Below are positions 10,177-18,186 of a stretch of DNA of 20,556 bases, in pieces. The notes beneath the pieces are model-generated. The model was not told the DNA's origin and did no database searches. It worked only from the letters and a program-made list of their open reading frames with translations. Position 1 is the first letter of the stretch. Each line of letters starts with the position of its first letter. Source of the DNA: Trichomonas tenax (lineage: Eukaryota; Parabasalia; Trichomonadida; Trichomonadidae); NCBI GenBank assembly GCA_023091735.1, contig JALKBU010000930.1:1-20556 (forward strand). Direction: 5' to 3'. A program made the position numbers and the translations under genes.

Positions 10177-10340
10177 TTTGGCGCCAAAATTAGGCGGTTT
10201 TGCCTGAACGAATTGAAGTCATGTCCCTGCCTCGTCCCGCTCCCTCTCCACCTCTTGGCCATTGATCAAGGCACCCCTACCGCATCCCCTAGCGCGCGTC
10301 CCATTCCCCACTCTCCCAGGGCTGCCTTCGTCAATGTAAG
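10177..10340. other. GC- and pyrimidine-rich island
   Basis: It starts with the perfect 12-bp palindrome TTTGGCGCCAAA (10177-10188), which contains an E2F-type core on both strands. From about 10213 to 10330 the plus strand becomes strongly C/T-rich (CCCTGCCTCGTCCCGCTCC and similar, with GCGCGCG at about 10294). This contrasts sharply with the surrounding AT-rich DNA. An open frame of 83 codons crosses it (10123-10374), but it has no ATG at its beginning and no protein motif, so I do not call a gene. Confidence 0.4.
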
Positions 10341-10464
10341 CATGCTTCAGTTTGTTCTCCGTTTTGTCATGTAGAGTGATAAAAAGGTCGCTTTACATTT
10401 TGCTGATAATGTAAAATATCTACATGACAAATCCATATTTGCTCAGTTGCAGCAACTCTCTTGC

Positions 10465-10765
10465 AAAGTCTCAATTTCGAGCAAATCAACTGCACCCACC
10501 CATTGCTAAAAGATCATGCTAACAAGGAGCTCCAGCCATTGGAGAAAGCCTCGAATTTGATCAAAACTGCAATTACCAGACACTACGAATTTCGAGCCAC
10601 TCAGCAGCAGCCATACACTGCTGTAGCTCCAAAGCGCGCTACACGGCAGCAACTGCCAAGAATCCACGAAGTTCGAGATTTACAAGTAGCAGCCTGTTAC
10701 AAACGCTCCAAATTCGAACTACTCGTCAGTAGCCACACATTAAGGAAGCACAGTAGTTTCGCCTA
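10465..10765. repeat. Degenerate ~40-bp tandem repeat array
   Basis: About seven diverged units repeat at roughly 36-43 bp. The recognisable part is AATTTCGAG followed after ~10 bp by CAGCAGCC. AATTTCGAG-like starts fall at 10473, 10552, 10588, 10669 (AAGTTCGAG) and 10711 (AATTCGAAC), with a weaker unit at 10629 (AAAGCGCGC). The 3' halves read CAGCAGCCA (10603), CAGCAACTGCC, GTAGCAGCC and CAGTAGCC. The plus strand is open through the array (10461-10769) with a matching 13-14-residue period, but that frame lacks an ATG at its start. It may be an old minisatellite or the remains of a repeat protein. Confidence 0.5.
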
Positions 10766-10769
10766 CTGA

Positions 10770-12753
10770 TTAAATGTTAATTTTTATTTATGTAATTCAT
10801 ATTTTAAACAGATATTTATATAGTCTATAGGCTACATAATCTATGTATAAGCTTAATGTTATTAGAAAACTACGAAATTCATTAGAAACAATTATTTGGG
10901 ATTAGGTTGCACCCCCTACGATTCATTTGTGTGATGGAAAGAGACCTTATCATATGACAATGATGTGTGATAACGAAGTTACATCAATCACATGGATGCC
11001 TCAGTATTGCTGCATTACCCATTCATGAAATTTCAAGAAATATCCAATCATAATTTTTATTTTCTCGATAAATACGAAGCTGTCGACAAGAGTGTAATCC
11101 CTGTGCACAATACATACACATGTTATCATATCAATACTAGAAAATACAAAATTAATAAGTTAACGACATTTTTTGATATTTTTGATTTTTAGTGATCAAA
11201 ATCATCAAAATGGGCAAAGCAAAAAAGAAATATGAACATTTTACGTACAAAAATTCAATTTCTTTTCAATTCGATTCGACTCTTCGTTAGCATAAGTCAG
11301 CAAATACTTAGCTTCTGCATCCCAATGCGCACATACAAGTAATTTCATATATAATCAACACATAATATTATTTCAAAAAATATCTTTCACGTATAGACAA
11401 AAATCCTACGGTAAATTACCAAACCAAGTACTCATGTGTCTATTTGTTGTTCGTTCTTTCTGTAAAAATTACTTTCTTACGTTTTAAAATGTGATTATTT
11501 TTGTATTTTTTGTCATGAGACATTTAACTTTGCTGTTAACTTAAGCTCTATCACTGCAATAATATCTGATGCTTTAAAGCTTCATAACCCCATCTTAACG
11601 TTCAGAAAAATCTAATAAACTTACAAAGATATTGTAATTTTTGTGTATTTTTCATTTCATTTTTTCGATTTCATCAATTTTTATGCATGTTAGTTCAAGT
11701 TTTAATCAAACAAAACGGGTGATTTTAAGCACAGAACAATATGCTCAAGCTTATTTTGATTTTTAAGCATTTTACAAAAGTGTCATTTTTTGCAGATGTT
11801 TGAGAGCCTCTAGTTCCATTTCTTTCTTATCTCTGTTGTTTCCATCTCTCAACATTCTTTTAAAAAAAGCACAGACTTTATTTTCTTCTCATAATTAGTC
11901 GTCAAAAACTTCATACGTTCGTCACTATTTTCAAGTTTATTCAAACATAGTAGATGGTTGTACATGCTTAATATGATTCGATCAGGCTCCATTGGTAGCC
12001 TTATCGTGTCGCCAAACAAGTCCAAAACAATGTTTCGAATTTTTATCTTACTCTAAATAACGAACCCAATGCGTAAAAACAAGTTTCCTAGCGCATTGGC
12101 TTCCATCGAGCAAAATACAAATACATTTTTAAAATTTTGTTTGTCCCACTACATTAAAATCACCACCATATATTTTTTACACACCCTTTTTAAATGTAAA
12201 CTATATTATTAAATGCCAAGTATAGTCAACATATTTGCCAAATGTCAAATAAATATTTACATGACAAATTATAGTCATCTTTTGTGATCAGATTTTGTGA
12301 TAGTTTCTATCGAAGCTACGGTGTTCTATACATTGGCATGGGTCAGCAGTCCCTCATGATGCATTTTATTCCCAACTTTCGCAATCAAAATTTCAAAAAA
12401 ATTTCGAGCCTCAAATTTTATAATATAGAATCTACGATATACTTAATATTTATATTTCGAATTTGAAGAAAAAATAATTTTCAAAAATAAAACTTCAAAT
12501 ATATAAAGCTTATTATATCCATAATCTTTTTTTTGAAATTTGAAAAAATTTTGTTTCTATAAAAAAATTTAACATAAGCTGAAAACGCGACATTTTTAAT
12601 GTGGGGGTTGACAGTCCCAACAAAGACCAAATACTTCAGGTTTACAATGCGATGTTGACATATACCACATTGCGGCAATGTTCACCATTCCTGAATGCTA
12701 TTTTTTAAATCCCTAATTTTTCACATCATCGAAAGCATTCATTTATATAAGTA
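10770..12753. other. AT-rich region without a recognisable gene
   Basis: About 2 kb of AT-rich DNA. ATG-initiated frames such as 10992-11192 (+, 66 codons) have no motif and ordinary noncoding composition. The patch at 12590-12680 is somewhat richer in GC, but neither strand gives a sustained frame with recognisable protein. No RNA gene was found. Confidence 0.4.
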
Positions 12754-12835
12754 ATGAGGGAGTTGATGGTGAAAATAAATGGAGGAAATTGATGATGAAA
12801 ATAAAATGAGGGAGTTGATGGTTTAAGTAAATGAA
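12754..12835 (+). repeat. Short tandem repeat of ~26 bp
   Basis: Three to four units begin ATGAGGGAGTTGATGG (12754), ATGGAGGAAATTGATGATG (12779), ATGAGGGAGTTGATGG (12806) and ATGAATGTGTGG (12831), spaced 25-27 bp. Units one and three are nearly identical. The array is purine-rich on the plus strand and lies just past the 3' end of the decayed minus-strand frame at 12901-13180. Confidence 0.55.
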
Positions 12836-12900
12836 TGTGTGGAAATGAGGTCAATAGCTAATAAGGTCATGTTTTAAATTGATGATAAAAATAAATGATT

Positions 12901-13180
12901 TTAATTTGTTGGTTGTTTGTGGCTCTGAAGAGCCTGGGCACTTTGCGCCGTTAAAATTTCATCTTCGATTTCAACAGTTTCAACAGTTGCGCTTAAATGC
13001 ATAGGACATAATAATTTTAAATCGTGAAGGTTGGCATCAACAAGCCTAAATTCAATATTTGATAAAAAATTAACGGGGATATATGAAGAGAATTCAATGT
13101 TGGTATTGATGATTGGATAATTTACTGTAAATGAATTATTAATTCTTATTACTTAAATCGTTTAGGTCATTATAGCTCAT
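12901..13180 (-). pseudogene. Decayed small beta-rich protein, possibly a Maverick/virion structural fragment
   Basis: On the minus strand an open frame ends at TAA (12903-12901) and reads back about 78 codons to near 13135. Segments such as NIEFSSYIPVNF, FRLVDANLHDLKLL and SATVETVEIEDEI have alternating hydrophobic residues, as in beta-sandwich structural proteins. An ATG at 13180 opens a short MSYNDLNDL segment in another frame. The two frames join if an extra TAAT near 13137 is ignored, so a 4-bp duplication seems to have broken the gene. 'FRLVD' followed by a 'LLCPMHL'-type strand recalls minor capsid or penton-like proteins, and the neighbours (HNH, tail-collar tip) are virus-like. The capsid identity is a guess from context. 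Confidence 0.35.
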
Positions 13181-13252
13181 TTTTATACGAATTAAAAAAT
13201 TTTAAAAAATAAAAATAAACTTAATTTATTATTTCTGAAACTTTTAAAATCT

Positions 13253-13520
13253 ATTATACCAGGTAAGAAAAAAATTAGGACAAGAGATTTTTACAAACGC
13301 TAAAAAACTACTAAAATTGATTTTAGCAGAAAATGTTTAAAATTTGATGTTTTACGCTAATTTATAAGTCAAGATTAGGATTTATGACCTTATATGCTTA
13401 AAATTTGACTAAAAATAATCATATAAACATAAATGATTTGAATTCACCACTTCATTTACATAATATTTAATGAAATCTTTAATTATACCAGGTAATAAAA
13501 AATTGGTCAAGGATTTTATA
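13253..13520. repeat. Two diverged direct copies sharing ATTATACCAGGTAA
   Basis: The 14-bp word ATTATACCAGGTAA occurs at 13253-13266 and 13482-13495, 229 bp apart, with imperfect similarity continuing ~28 bp downstream (A-rich, then a GGA-CAAGAGATTTT / GGTCAAGGATTTT segment). In the plus-strand frame the two read IIPGKKKIRTRDF and IIPGNKKLVKDF, so they may be diverged copies of one coding segment. Each is followed by stops within a few codons. Confidence 0.4.
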
Positions 13521-13604
13521 ATAAATTCAAAAGAGAATATGATTTAATTTAAATCAAAATATATTTTGGTGTTGGTGACAAACTAACTAAGAAAAGAAAA
13601 CGAA

Positions 13605-13634
13605 AACCCCTACGGGGTTAAGCCGCAGAGCGGC
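13605..13634. repeat. Paired GC-rich hairpins at the 3' side of the HNH pseudogene
   Basis: AACCCC-TAC-GGGGTT (13605-13619, 6-bp stem, 3-nt loop) is followed after AA by GCCGC-AGA-GCGGC (13622-13634, 5-bp stem, 3-nt loop). Two compact GC-rich stem-loops side by side in AT-rich DNA are very unlike their surroundings. They lie ~60 bp beyond the stop of the minus-strand HNH relic, so they may be a 3'-end or processing signal of the mobile element. The role is inferred only. Confidence 0.45.
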
Positions 13635-13696
13635 AAGGATTTTGAAGTCTTGGATTCTTTTGTCCATCAGCTAATTGTTTTTCTGTACACTTTCTT

Positions 13697-14249
13697 TTAG
13701 GTTTTAAATATATCTTTCATTAATTTCATATGTTTAATACATCCGGAAACACCATCAGTATCAATTACATATAATTTATTATTCGAATTATATTCAAGTG
13801 GAATTACTTTATATTTGTTTCCAGTATATATAAGCATATAAATCCTTTACTCCATAATATAAGTTATTAAACGCATATTTACCATAATTATTTATTTGTT
13901 TAGCATGTTCAGGTAATTCATTTACATAATTATATTTACATCTATTTCTTTGAATTGTATTCTTATCACACCATATAAGATTATTAATATGATTATTTTT
14001 AATATCTCCATTAATATGTGTTACGTATTTATATTCATTAGGATTTTCTAAAAACATATCTGCTATTATTTTATGTTTGAAATAACTTTTATTCTGTAGT
14101 TTAACTCTAATATATCCTTATTTATCAGGTGTTTACTAATGAACATGCTTATATAATATATTACGTATTTCATAGGGATATTCAGTAGAGATTTCATATA
14201 AGTTATTATGTGATAGTTTAACATAATTATTAGGTACTGTTTCACTCAT
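13697..14249 (-). pseudogene. HNH endonuclease (NUMOD/HNH type) of a mobile element, broken
   Basis: The minus-strand frame starts at ATG 14249. Its N-terminal part (NNYVKLSHNNLYEIS, then YPYEIRN) fits a NUMOD4-like module. Three in-frame stops follow (14138-14136, 14135-14133, 14120-14118). The frame then reopens through FKHKIIADMFLENPNEY and THINGDIKNNHINNLIW, the core of an HNH nuclease (H-x-N-G-x4-NNHINNL-x-W). After YVNELPEHAKQINNYGKY a frameshift near 13815 leads to a tail that reads to TAA 13699-13697. HNH proteins cut double-stranded DNA. In trichomonads this layout (HNH core followed by a YVxELP and HYGKY-like tail) is, as I recall it, common in Maverick/Polinton elements. The stops and frameshift mean it is dead. 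HNH identity is firm; the host element is inferred. Confidence 0.7.
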
Positions 14250-14292
14250 GTTTTAATTAAGGATAAAATTATATTTTTTAATTAGTTCTATA

Positions 14293-14420
14293 TCAAGCAT
14301 ACACAGTAATATACAGTGGCATGTAATCTGTTCCAGAACCTGTGCTATAAGTATTACCACTAATATTATGTGTATGTTCACCACTAGAAGCTATAAAAAC
14401 TTTTCTAAAGCGATTCTTTT
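14293..14420 (-). pseudogene. C-terminal fragment of a tail-collar / fibre-tip-like protein
   Basis: The minus-strand frame ending at TGA 14295-14293 encodes ASSGEHTHNISGN, then a short turn, GSGTDYMPLYITVYA and stop. The H-T-H near the start of the motif and the G-x-G-x3-MP-x-Y-I-x-V-Y ending are typical of phage tail-collar and fibre-tip domains, where His residues bind metal in a trimeric tip. The frame runs upstream only to about 14440 and is Lys-rich and unconvincing beyond ~14390, so only the tip survives. It lies directly upstream of the HNH relic on the same strand and fits a decayed virus-like element. Recognition rests on motif pattern. Confidence 0.45.
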
Positions 14421-14440
14421 TTATACACTTAAAAAATACT

Positions 14441-14882
14441 GCCTATTTTATGAAACGAATATCATGCAACAAATTGATTTAATCAAAAATGCATTTATTA
14501 CATTTACCTACTATGTATGTCTAATCATATTACCGAATAAAGAAAGTTGAAATGCATATTATAATCAAATTCAATATTTTTCATATCTATTTTGAAAATA
14601 ACATTGCGGTAGTTGAATAGGAGGTGAATCAGAAAGGATTGAAGAGAAGGTTCATTGCGAGCACAATGATTGTGGATCAAAAAGCTGACACAAAGTTGGA
14701 TTGGTGATACCCCTAAAGTAAAAATAATTTAGGGTTTGTAAAGTCGAAAAGCAACAGACCCTTTTTTATTTTTCCAAAGTTAGGGTTTGTAAAGTTTATC
14801 AAGATTCCAAATTATACCTAGAGTAATAAAAATACGCTAAAAATTGAAATATGTTTTTTTTTTACATACAAAAAAATTTAAA
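14441..14882. other. Spacer upstream of the kinase gene
   Basis: No gene is seen. The proximal 170 bp hold two identical candidate promoter elements (separate entry). Immediately before ATG 14883 is an A/T-rich run (T-tract, then A-tract) but no clear TCA-Y-W initiator. Confidence 0.45.
14729..14795 (+). promoter_or_regulatory. Twin TTAGGGTTTGTAAAGT elements upstream of the kinase
   Basis: The 16-bp word TTAGGGTTTGTAAAGT occurs twice without mismatch, at 14729-14744 and 14780-14795, 51 bp apart and 88-154 bp before ATG 14883. Its complement ACTTTACAAACCCTAA shares TTTACAAACCC with the AP-1 gamma promoter (4374-4384) and ACTTTACAAAC with the region before the gene at 19575 (19523-19533). Orientation relative to the gene is reversed here. 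A binding site for a transcription factor is the natural reading, inferred from recurrence. Confidence 0.5.
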
Positions 14883-15920
14883 ATGACTAAAAAAGAGAAA
14901 AAGGAGCCTCTCAAAAAGGGCACTATCATTGATAATTACCAAATAGACGACCTCATCGGTCAGGGAGGCTATGGAGAGATTTATACAGTTCATAAATTGA
15001 ATGAACAATCGTTATATGCAATGAAAATCGAAAATTTGGACTGCGAGAAGCAAGGCCTCGTGTGCGAATTCGAAACGCTGCAGAAATTACAAGATTCTCC
15101 ATACTTTCCAAAAATAAATGGTTATGGAGTCACGAATACATTCCGATACCTCGTAATGTCCCTCTTTGGGCTGAGTATATCGAACACTCGACGACTTTTG
15201 CCCAACAGAAGGATGTCTATATTAACTGTTTCTCGAATCGGATTATTTATGATCGACTGCATTGAAGATTTCCACAATCACGGCTTCATACACAGAGATA
15301 TAAAGCCAGGGAACTTTATTTTCAGTGACAATTACGACTATCCACTTATATTAATAGATTTTGGTTTATCAAAAACTTACATCGATCCTAAGACTCATCA
15401 ACCATTCCCTGAACGTCCAAAATCTGGTTTCAGGGGCACATCTAAGTACGCATCGCTTAATGCCCATTCTTACAAAGACCAATCACAAAGAGATGATTTA
15501 ATAAGCTGGATGTACTCTCTCATAGAGCTATACAACGGCCGCCTCATTTGGTCGAAGGCAAAAGATAATACATCTACGCGAAAGATAAAGCAATCAACAC
15601 CAGATACAGAACTTTTAGCGGGTTTACCACCTGGTTTTTCAGATATTTGGTATTATATTAACTCACTTGGGTTTGCTGAGAAGCCAAATTACGATAAAAT
15701 GAGGGAAATTCTCGCTACCGTGATATACGACTCAAATAAGTCTTATTTCGAGCCTTTTGACTGGGAGGCGCTTCCTGAGAACAAACTCTCTCATGTGTCA
15801 CCATTTGTTCCACTACCTATCGCTGAAAAATTAACACAGAATTATTTAGAAAGATATGGAATTGATGGTTCTCATTTAAATGACGATGCCGCAAAGAAAT
15901 GTGCATGTTGCAGAATTTAA
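14883..15920 (+). CDS. Casein kinase 1-family protein kinase with Cys-rich C-terminus
   Basis: This 345-residue Ser/Thr kinase of the CK1/TTBK group starts at ATG 14883; the open frame extends upstream without an earlier ATG. The catalytic core is complete: glycine loop GQGGYGEIY (26-34), K48 in AMKIE, E62 in the C-helix, HRDIKPGN (137-144; D139, K141, N144) and DFG (159-161). The CK1 trait of lacking a normal APE motif is met: the activation segment runs FRGTSKYASLNAH, then QRDDLISWMYSLIEL. There is little outside the kinase domain, apart from a Lys-rich N-terminus and a short tail ending KKCACCRI. The three terminal cysteines suggest palmitoylation or prenylation, comparable to membrane-bound yeast Yck kinases. 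Trichomonads have many such CK1-like kinases. Substrate and pathway cannot be told. It converges on the SCAMP gene 64 bp away. Confidence 0.85.
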   Translation: MTKKEKKEPLKKGTIIDNYQIDDLIGQGGYGEIYTVHKLNEQSLYAMKIENLDCEKQGLVCEFETLQKLQDSPYFPKINGYGVTNTFRYLVMSLFGLSISNTRRLLPNRRMSILTVSRIGLFMIDCIEDFHNHGFIHRDIKPGNFIFSDNYDYPLILIDFGLSKTYIDPKTHQPFPERPKSGFRGTSKYASLNAHSYKDQSQRDDLISWMYSLIELYNGRLIWSKAKDNTSTRKIKQSTPDTELLAGLPPGFSDIWYYINSLGFAEKPNYDKMREILATVIYDSNKSYFEPFDWEALPENKLSHVSPFVPLPIAEKLTQNYLERYGIDGSHLNDDAAKKCACCRI

Positions 15921-15984
15921 ATTGTTTGTATTTATAGATATTCATGTTATTTTATCTTAAAAAAATATATTTTACAAAAACGAA

Positions 15985-16779
15985 TTAAATTGTAAGTGGC
16001 TGATCTGGTTGGTCTGCAGTGGTAAGCTGTGTATTGTCATCTTTTCCACTGACTTTCTGGTATTGCTGAGATTGAATGAAAGTAGTGAATTGGCAGAACA
16101 AATTAGCGCTGAGCAAAGCAACGTTGATAAATGCAGCGATCTTGGACCATGTGTTCTTCGATTTTGTGATTAAATCAAGGAAAATGGAAACTCCAGCGCT
16201 TCCACTCTCAATGAAGCCGATTGTCAAATAAATACTCCATCCAACAATCGCGATTTGAATAACAGTCCAACTTAATTGAATATCATGTTTTGCACAAGAA
16301 ACGTAAAGTTTTGTATAACCGAATTTGAGGAAAACGTAGAAAGCAGCAACACCCTGGAGAATTCCCATGACGATATTTTTAGTAAAGTTGTATTTTGGTA
16401 AATCTGTGATGCTAAGAATGGCAAAAATGTTCCAAATAGCGTGCGCTGTGTAAAGGCAGAGGCCAATCAAGCAAATCTTAACGCATTTTCTTGCTGCAAC
16501 AGGAAGATCAGTATCTGGCTTATATCTCAATATTGGGAAGAAAGAAGGCCAATTTTGCGATGCACTTTGATCTGTGGTATTATTTAAGTCCTGTCTGCGT
16601 TTCTTTAATGTCTCTTCGCGCCTCTTTAACTGTTCCAATCTTTCTTTCAACGCTTCCTTTGAGTTTGGTGCGTATCCAGAGGTTGATTGTGACGAAGGCT
16701 TTTTCGGTGACTTGACTTCGTCCTGAAGGACAGGAAGTTCGACATCACCGAGATCATCAGCAAATGGATTTTCTCCCAT
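15985..16779 (-). CDS. Secretory carrier-associated membrane protein (SCAMP)
   Basis: The protein has 264 residues and starts at an ATG read from 16779. SCAMPs are tetraspan proteins of Golgi, recycling endosome and plasma-membrane carriers, acting in vesicle budding and exocytosis. The order of parts fits: an N-terminal NPF motif (residues 4-6), which in SCAMPs recruits EH-domain proteins; a charged coiled-coil-like helix (~40-66, KERLEQLKRREETLKKRR); the conserved NWPSFFPI (76-83) just before the membrane region; four hydrophobic segments at about 100-122, 134-155, 169-190 and 211-233; and a short polar cytoplasmic tail. Only one NPF is present, where animal SCAMPs often have several. Length matches small SCAMPs. 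Its work in membrane traffic is thematically close to the AP-1 gamma gene in the same window, though they are not linked as an operon. Confidence 0.85.
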   Translation of the reverse strand: MGENPFADDLGDVELPVLQDEVKSPKKPSSQSTSGYAPNSKEALKERLEQLKRREETLKKRRQDLNNTTDQSASQNWPSFFPILRYKPDTDLPVAARKCVKICLIGLCLYTAHAIWNIFAILSITDLPKYNFTKNIVMGILQGVAAFYVFLKFGYTKLYVSCAKHDIQLSWTVIQIAIVGWSIYLTIGFIESGSAGVSIFLDLITKSKNTWSKIAAFINVALLSANLFCQFTTFIQSQQYQKVSGKDDNTQLTTADQPDQPLTI

Positions 16780-17157
16780 TTCTTATAATAAAAATTTTTC
16801 ATCAAAATTTTAGCTTTGTGTATACGCAATGCAAAGATAATTAAATTTTGCTGAAAGATTTGGTCTGAAACTTGTTATTTCACCGAAAATTTTGATGTTT
16901 TATGGTGATTTTAAAAATCATTAAGAAGTATAATATAGAAATCCTAAAAATAATGAAAATTTGAGAAAAATTTTTTAAATTTCAAAATGATCAATTTATT
17001 ATAATGCCATTCTAATACTATATCCAAATATTAAATGAGAAATTTAATGAATCTAATGAGAAAGATGTAAACCATGGACAGAATATAGAAAGATATGGTC
17101 TTTTTTTCGAAAATATTAGAAAAAAATTGTTTATTTGAGCGTACAAATGCTATTTTT
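16780..17157. other. Spacer upstream of SCAMP, downstream of the glycine-rich gene
   Basis: AT-rich DNA with no coding frame of interest. The minus-strand leader of SCAMP contains TAAAATTTTGATG, which overlaps in sequence with the TCAAAATTTTA before the cohesin gene; in DNA this AT-rich the match could be chance. Confidence 0.35.
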
Positions 17158-18186
17158 TTATTCTAAAGCGACAAATGGATAGATAAGGAGTCTAGAGAAG
17201 ATGAAGGAGGATGTGTAGGCATTGATCTTGCATGAGTATTTGTATGAAGCTAAGATGGTGATCCGAATCGCGCCGCGTGCTGCGTTGCCGATACCACGTG
17301 ATGATGGTGTGAAGTAAAGAGGCATCGTTGTGTTGCCGGTCGTTGTTCTCGTGTTCGTGAAGAAGATTCCTGAGTAGTGGATGGAAGACAAATTCTTAGA
17401 TGGCTCATTGCTTTCCTCACTCTCAAGCGCGACGCAACCGTCGTGTCCTGATATGAATGAGCTTCCTCCGCCTCCAGGTCCAGCGTAAGAGAATGAAGCT
17501 CCACTATAATATCCTGAACCACCAATACCTCCCATATCAGATCCTGGAGCCACGACACTCATTCCAAAAGCTCCATCAAAGCCATGCCGAAATGCTTGAT
17601 CAAAAAAGTTTTGTTTTGATGCAAATCCGCCAGAAGTTTGTGTGCCTCCAGCAGCAATATACTCAGGGCATATCGTTCCGTTACGATAACAATAATAGGA
17701 TCCGTTGGTGGCATTAATTCCACCACCATTGCCTCCAATAGAGTTAGACCACTCTGCACTCCCTCCACCTCCAGCAACAAGAATCCTGCTGCGAAGTGAA
17801 ATAGGGTCATCCCATTTGAATCCTGAGCTGACATTTAATCTTATATCGGAAGCTGCCCCTGGATAATGAAATAGTGTTGGTGGTGTGGATACATTGAAAG
17901 CATTGAAAGTACCAATAGAACCAATGTATAAATAGAGATTCAAGTTGGTCTCAAGATTCAGTATTCCTGATGCATATCCACCTTGGCCACCTTTACCCCT
18001 AAATATCCCACTACTAGAGCCCCATGCTTCAATGAGATAGCGGCCTTCATCAAGTTTTACAGAGTATGGAAAGCAATTACCAACTGAGTCACCACATGGA
18101 TATCCAAACACATAGATTTGGTGTCCAAAGCGTGTAACATTGGGACTTCCAATGCTCCCTGTGTACCCATACTTGATTATTTGCCT
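17158..18186 (-). CDS. Glycine-rich (ALK/LTK-type) secreted or surface protein, 5' end missing
   Basis: The minus-strand frame stays open for 342 codons from just after a TGA (18189-18187) to TAA at 17160-17158. The sequence matches the glycine-rich domain shared with the ALK/LTK extracellular region. FPYSVKLDEGRYLIEAWGSSSG opens it, then FRGKGGQGGYASG, LNLYLYIGSIG, ILVAGGGGSAEW, GGNGGGINA, SGASFSYAGPGGGGSSFISG and ARGAIRITIL close it. Expanded in trichomonads, such proteins are expected outside the cell or on its surface; ligands are unknown. The tail (SSFIFSRLLIYPFVALE) is partly hydrophobic. Oddly, there is no ATG between the upstream stop and the domain and no signal peptide is seen. The first in-frame start-like codon is a GTG at 18111, already inside the domain. 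Either the N-terminal exon or start has been lost (pseudogene), or an unrecognised intron lies upstream. Confidence 0.6.
   Translation of the reverse strand, partial: RQIIKYGYTGSIGSPNVTRFGHQIYVFGYPCGDSVGNCFPYSVKLDEGRYLIEAWGSSSGIFRGKGGQGGYASGILNLETNLNLYLYIGSIGTFNAFNVSTPPTLFHYPGAASDIRLNVSSGFKWDDPISLRSRILVAGGGGSAEWSNSIGGNGGGINATNGSYYCYRNGTICPEYIAAGGTQTSGGFASKQNFFDQAFRHGFDGAFGMSVVAPGSDMGGIGGSGYYSGASFSYAGPGGGGSSFISGHDGCVALESEESNEPSKNLSSIHYSGIFFTNTRTTTGNTTMPLYFTPSSRGIGNAARGAIRITILASYKYSCKINAYTSSFIFSRLLIYPFVALE

Noticed and set aside
10123..10374. 83-codon frame through the GC-rich island
   Set aside because: It begins with GTG, not ATG, and its Pro/Ser/Arg content follows from the C/T-rich DNA rather than from a protein family.
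10992..11192. 66-codon ATG frame in the gene-poor region
   Set aside because: No recognisable domain, no initiator or shared promoter element nearby; its length is within chance.
12481..12678. Minus-strand 65-codon frame beginning MPQCGICQ, as a zinc-finger relic
   Set aside because: Only one C-x2-C pair is present, the rest is Lys/Phe/Ile-rich read from AT-rich DNA, and no second metal-binding pair follows at a sensible distance.
12754..12835. CRISPR-like array
   Set aside because: Units are contiguous and diverged with no unique spacers, and the genome is eukaryotic.
14844..14882. Extending the kinase N-terminus upstream to 14844
   Set aside because: That frame begins at a TTG and the added residues are Lys/Phe/Thr read from A- and T-tracts; ATG 14883 directly precedes the Lys-rich kinase N-terminus.
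17250..17834. Alternative frames within the glycine-rich gene, both strands
   Set aside because: They overlap a clearly recognisable domain frame, and their His/Arg/Ser- or Gln-rich content is a by-product of GGN codons.
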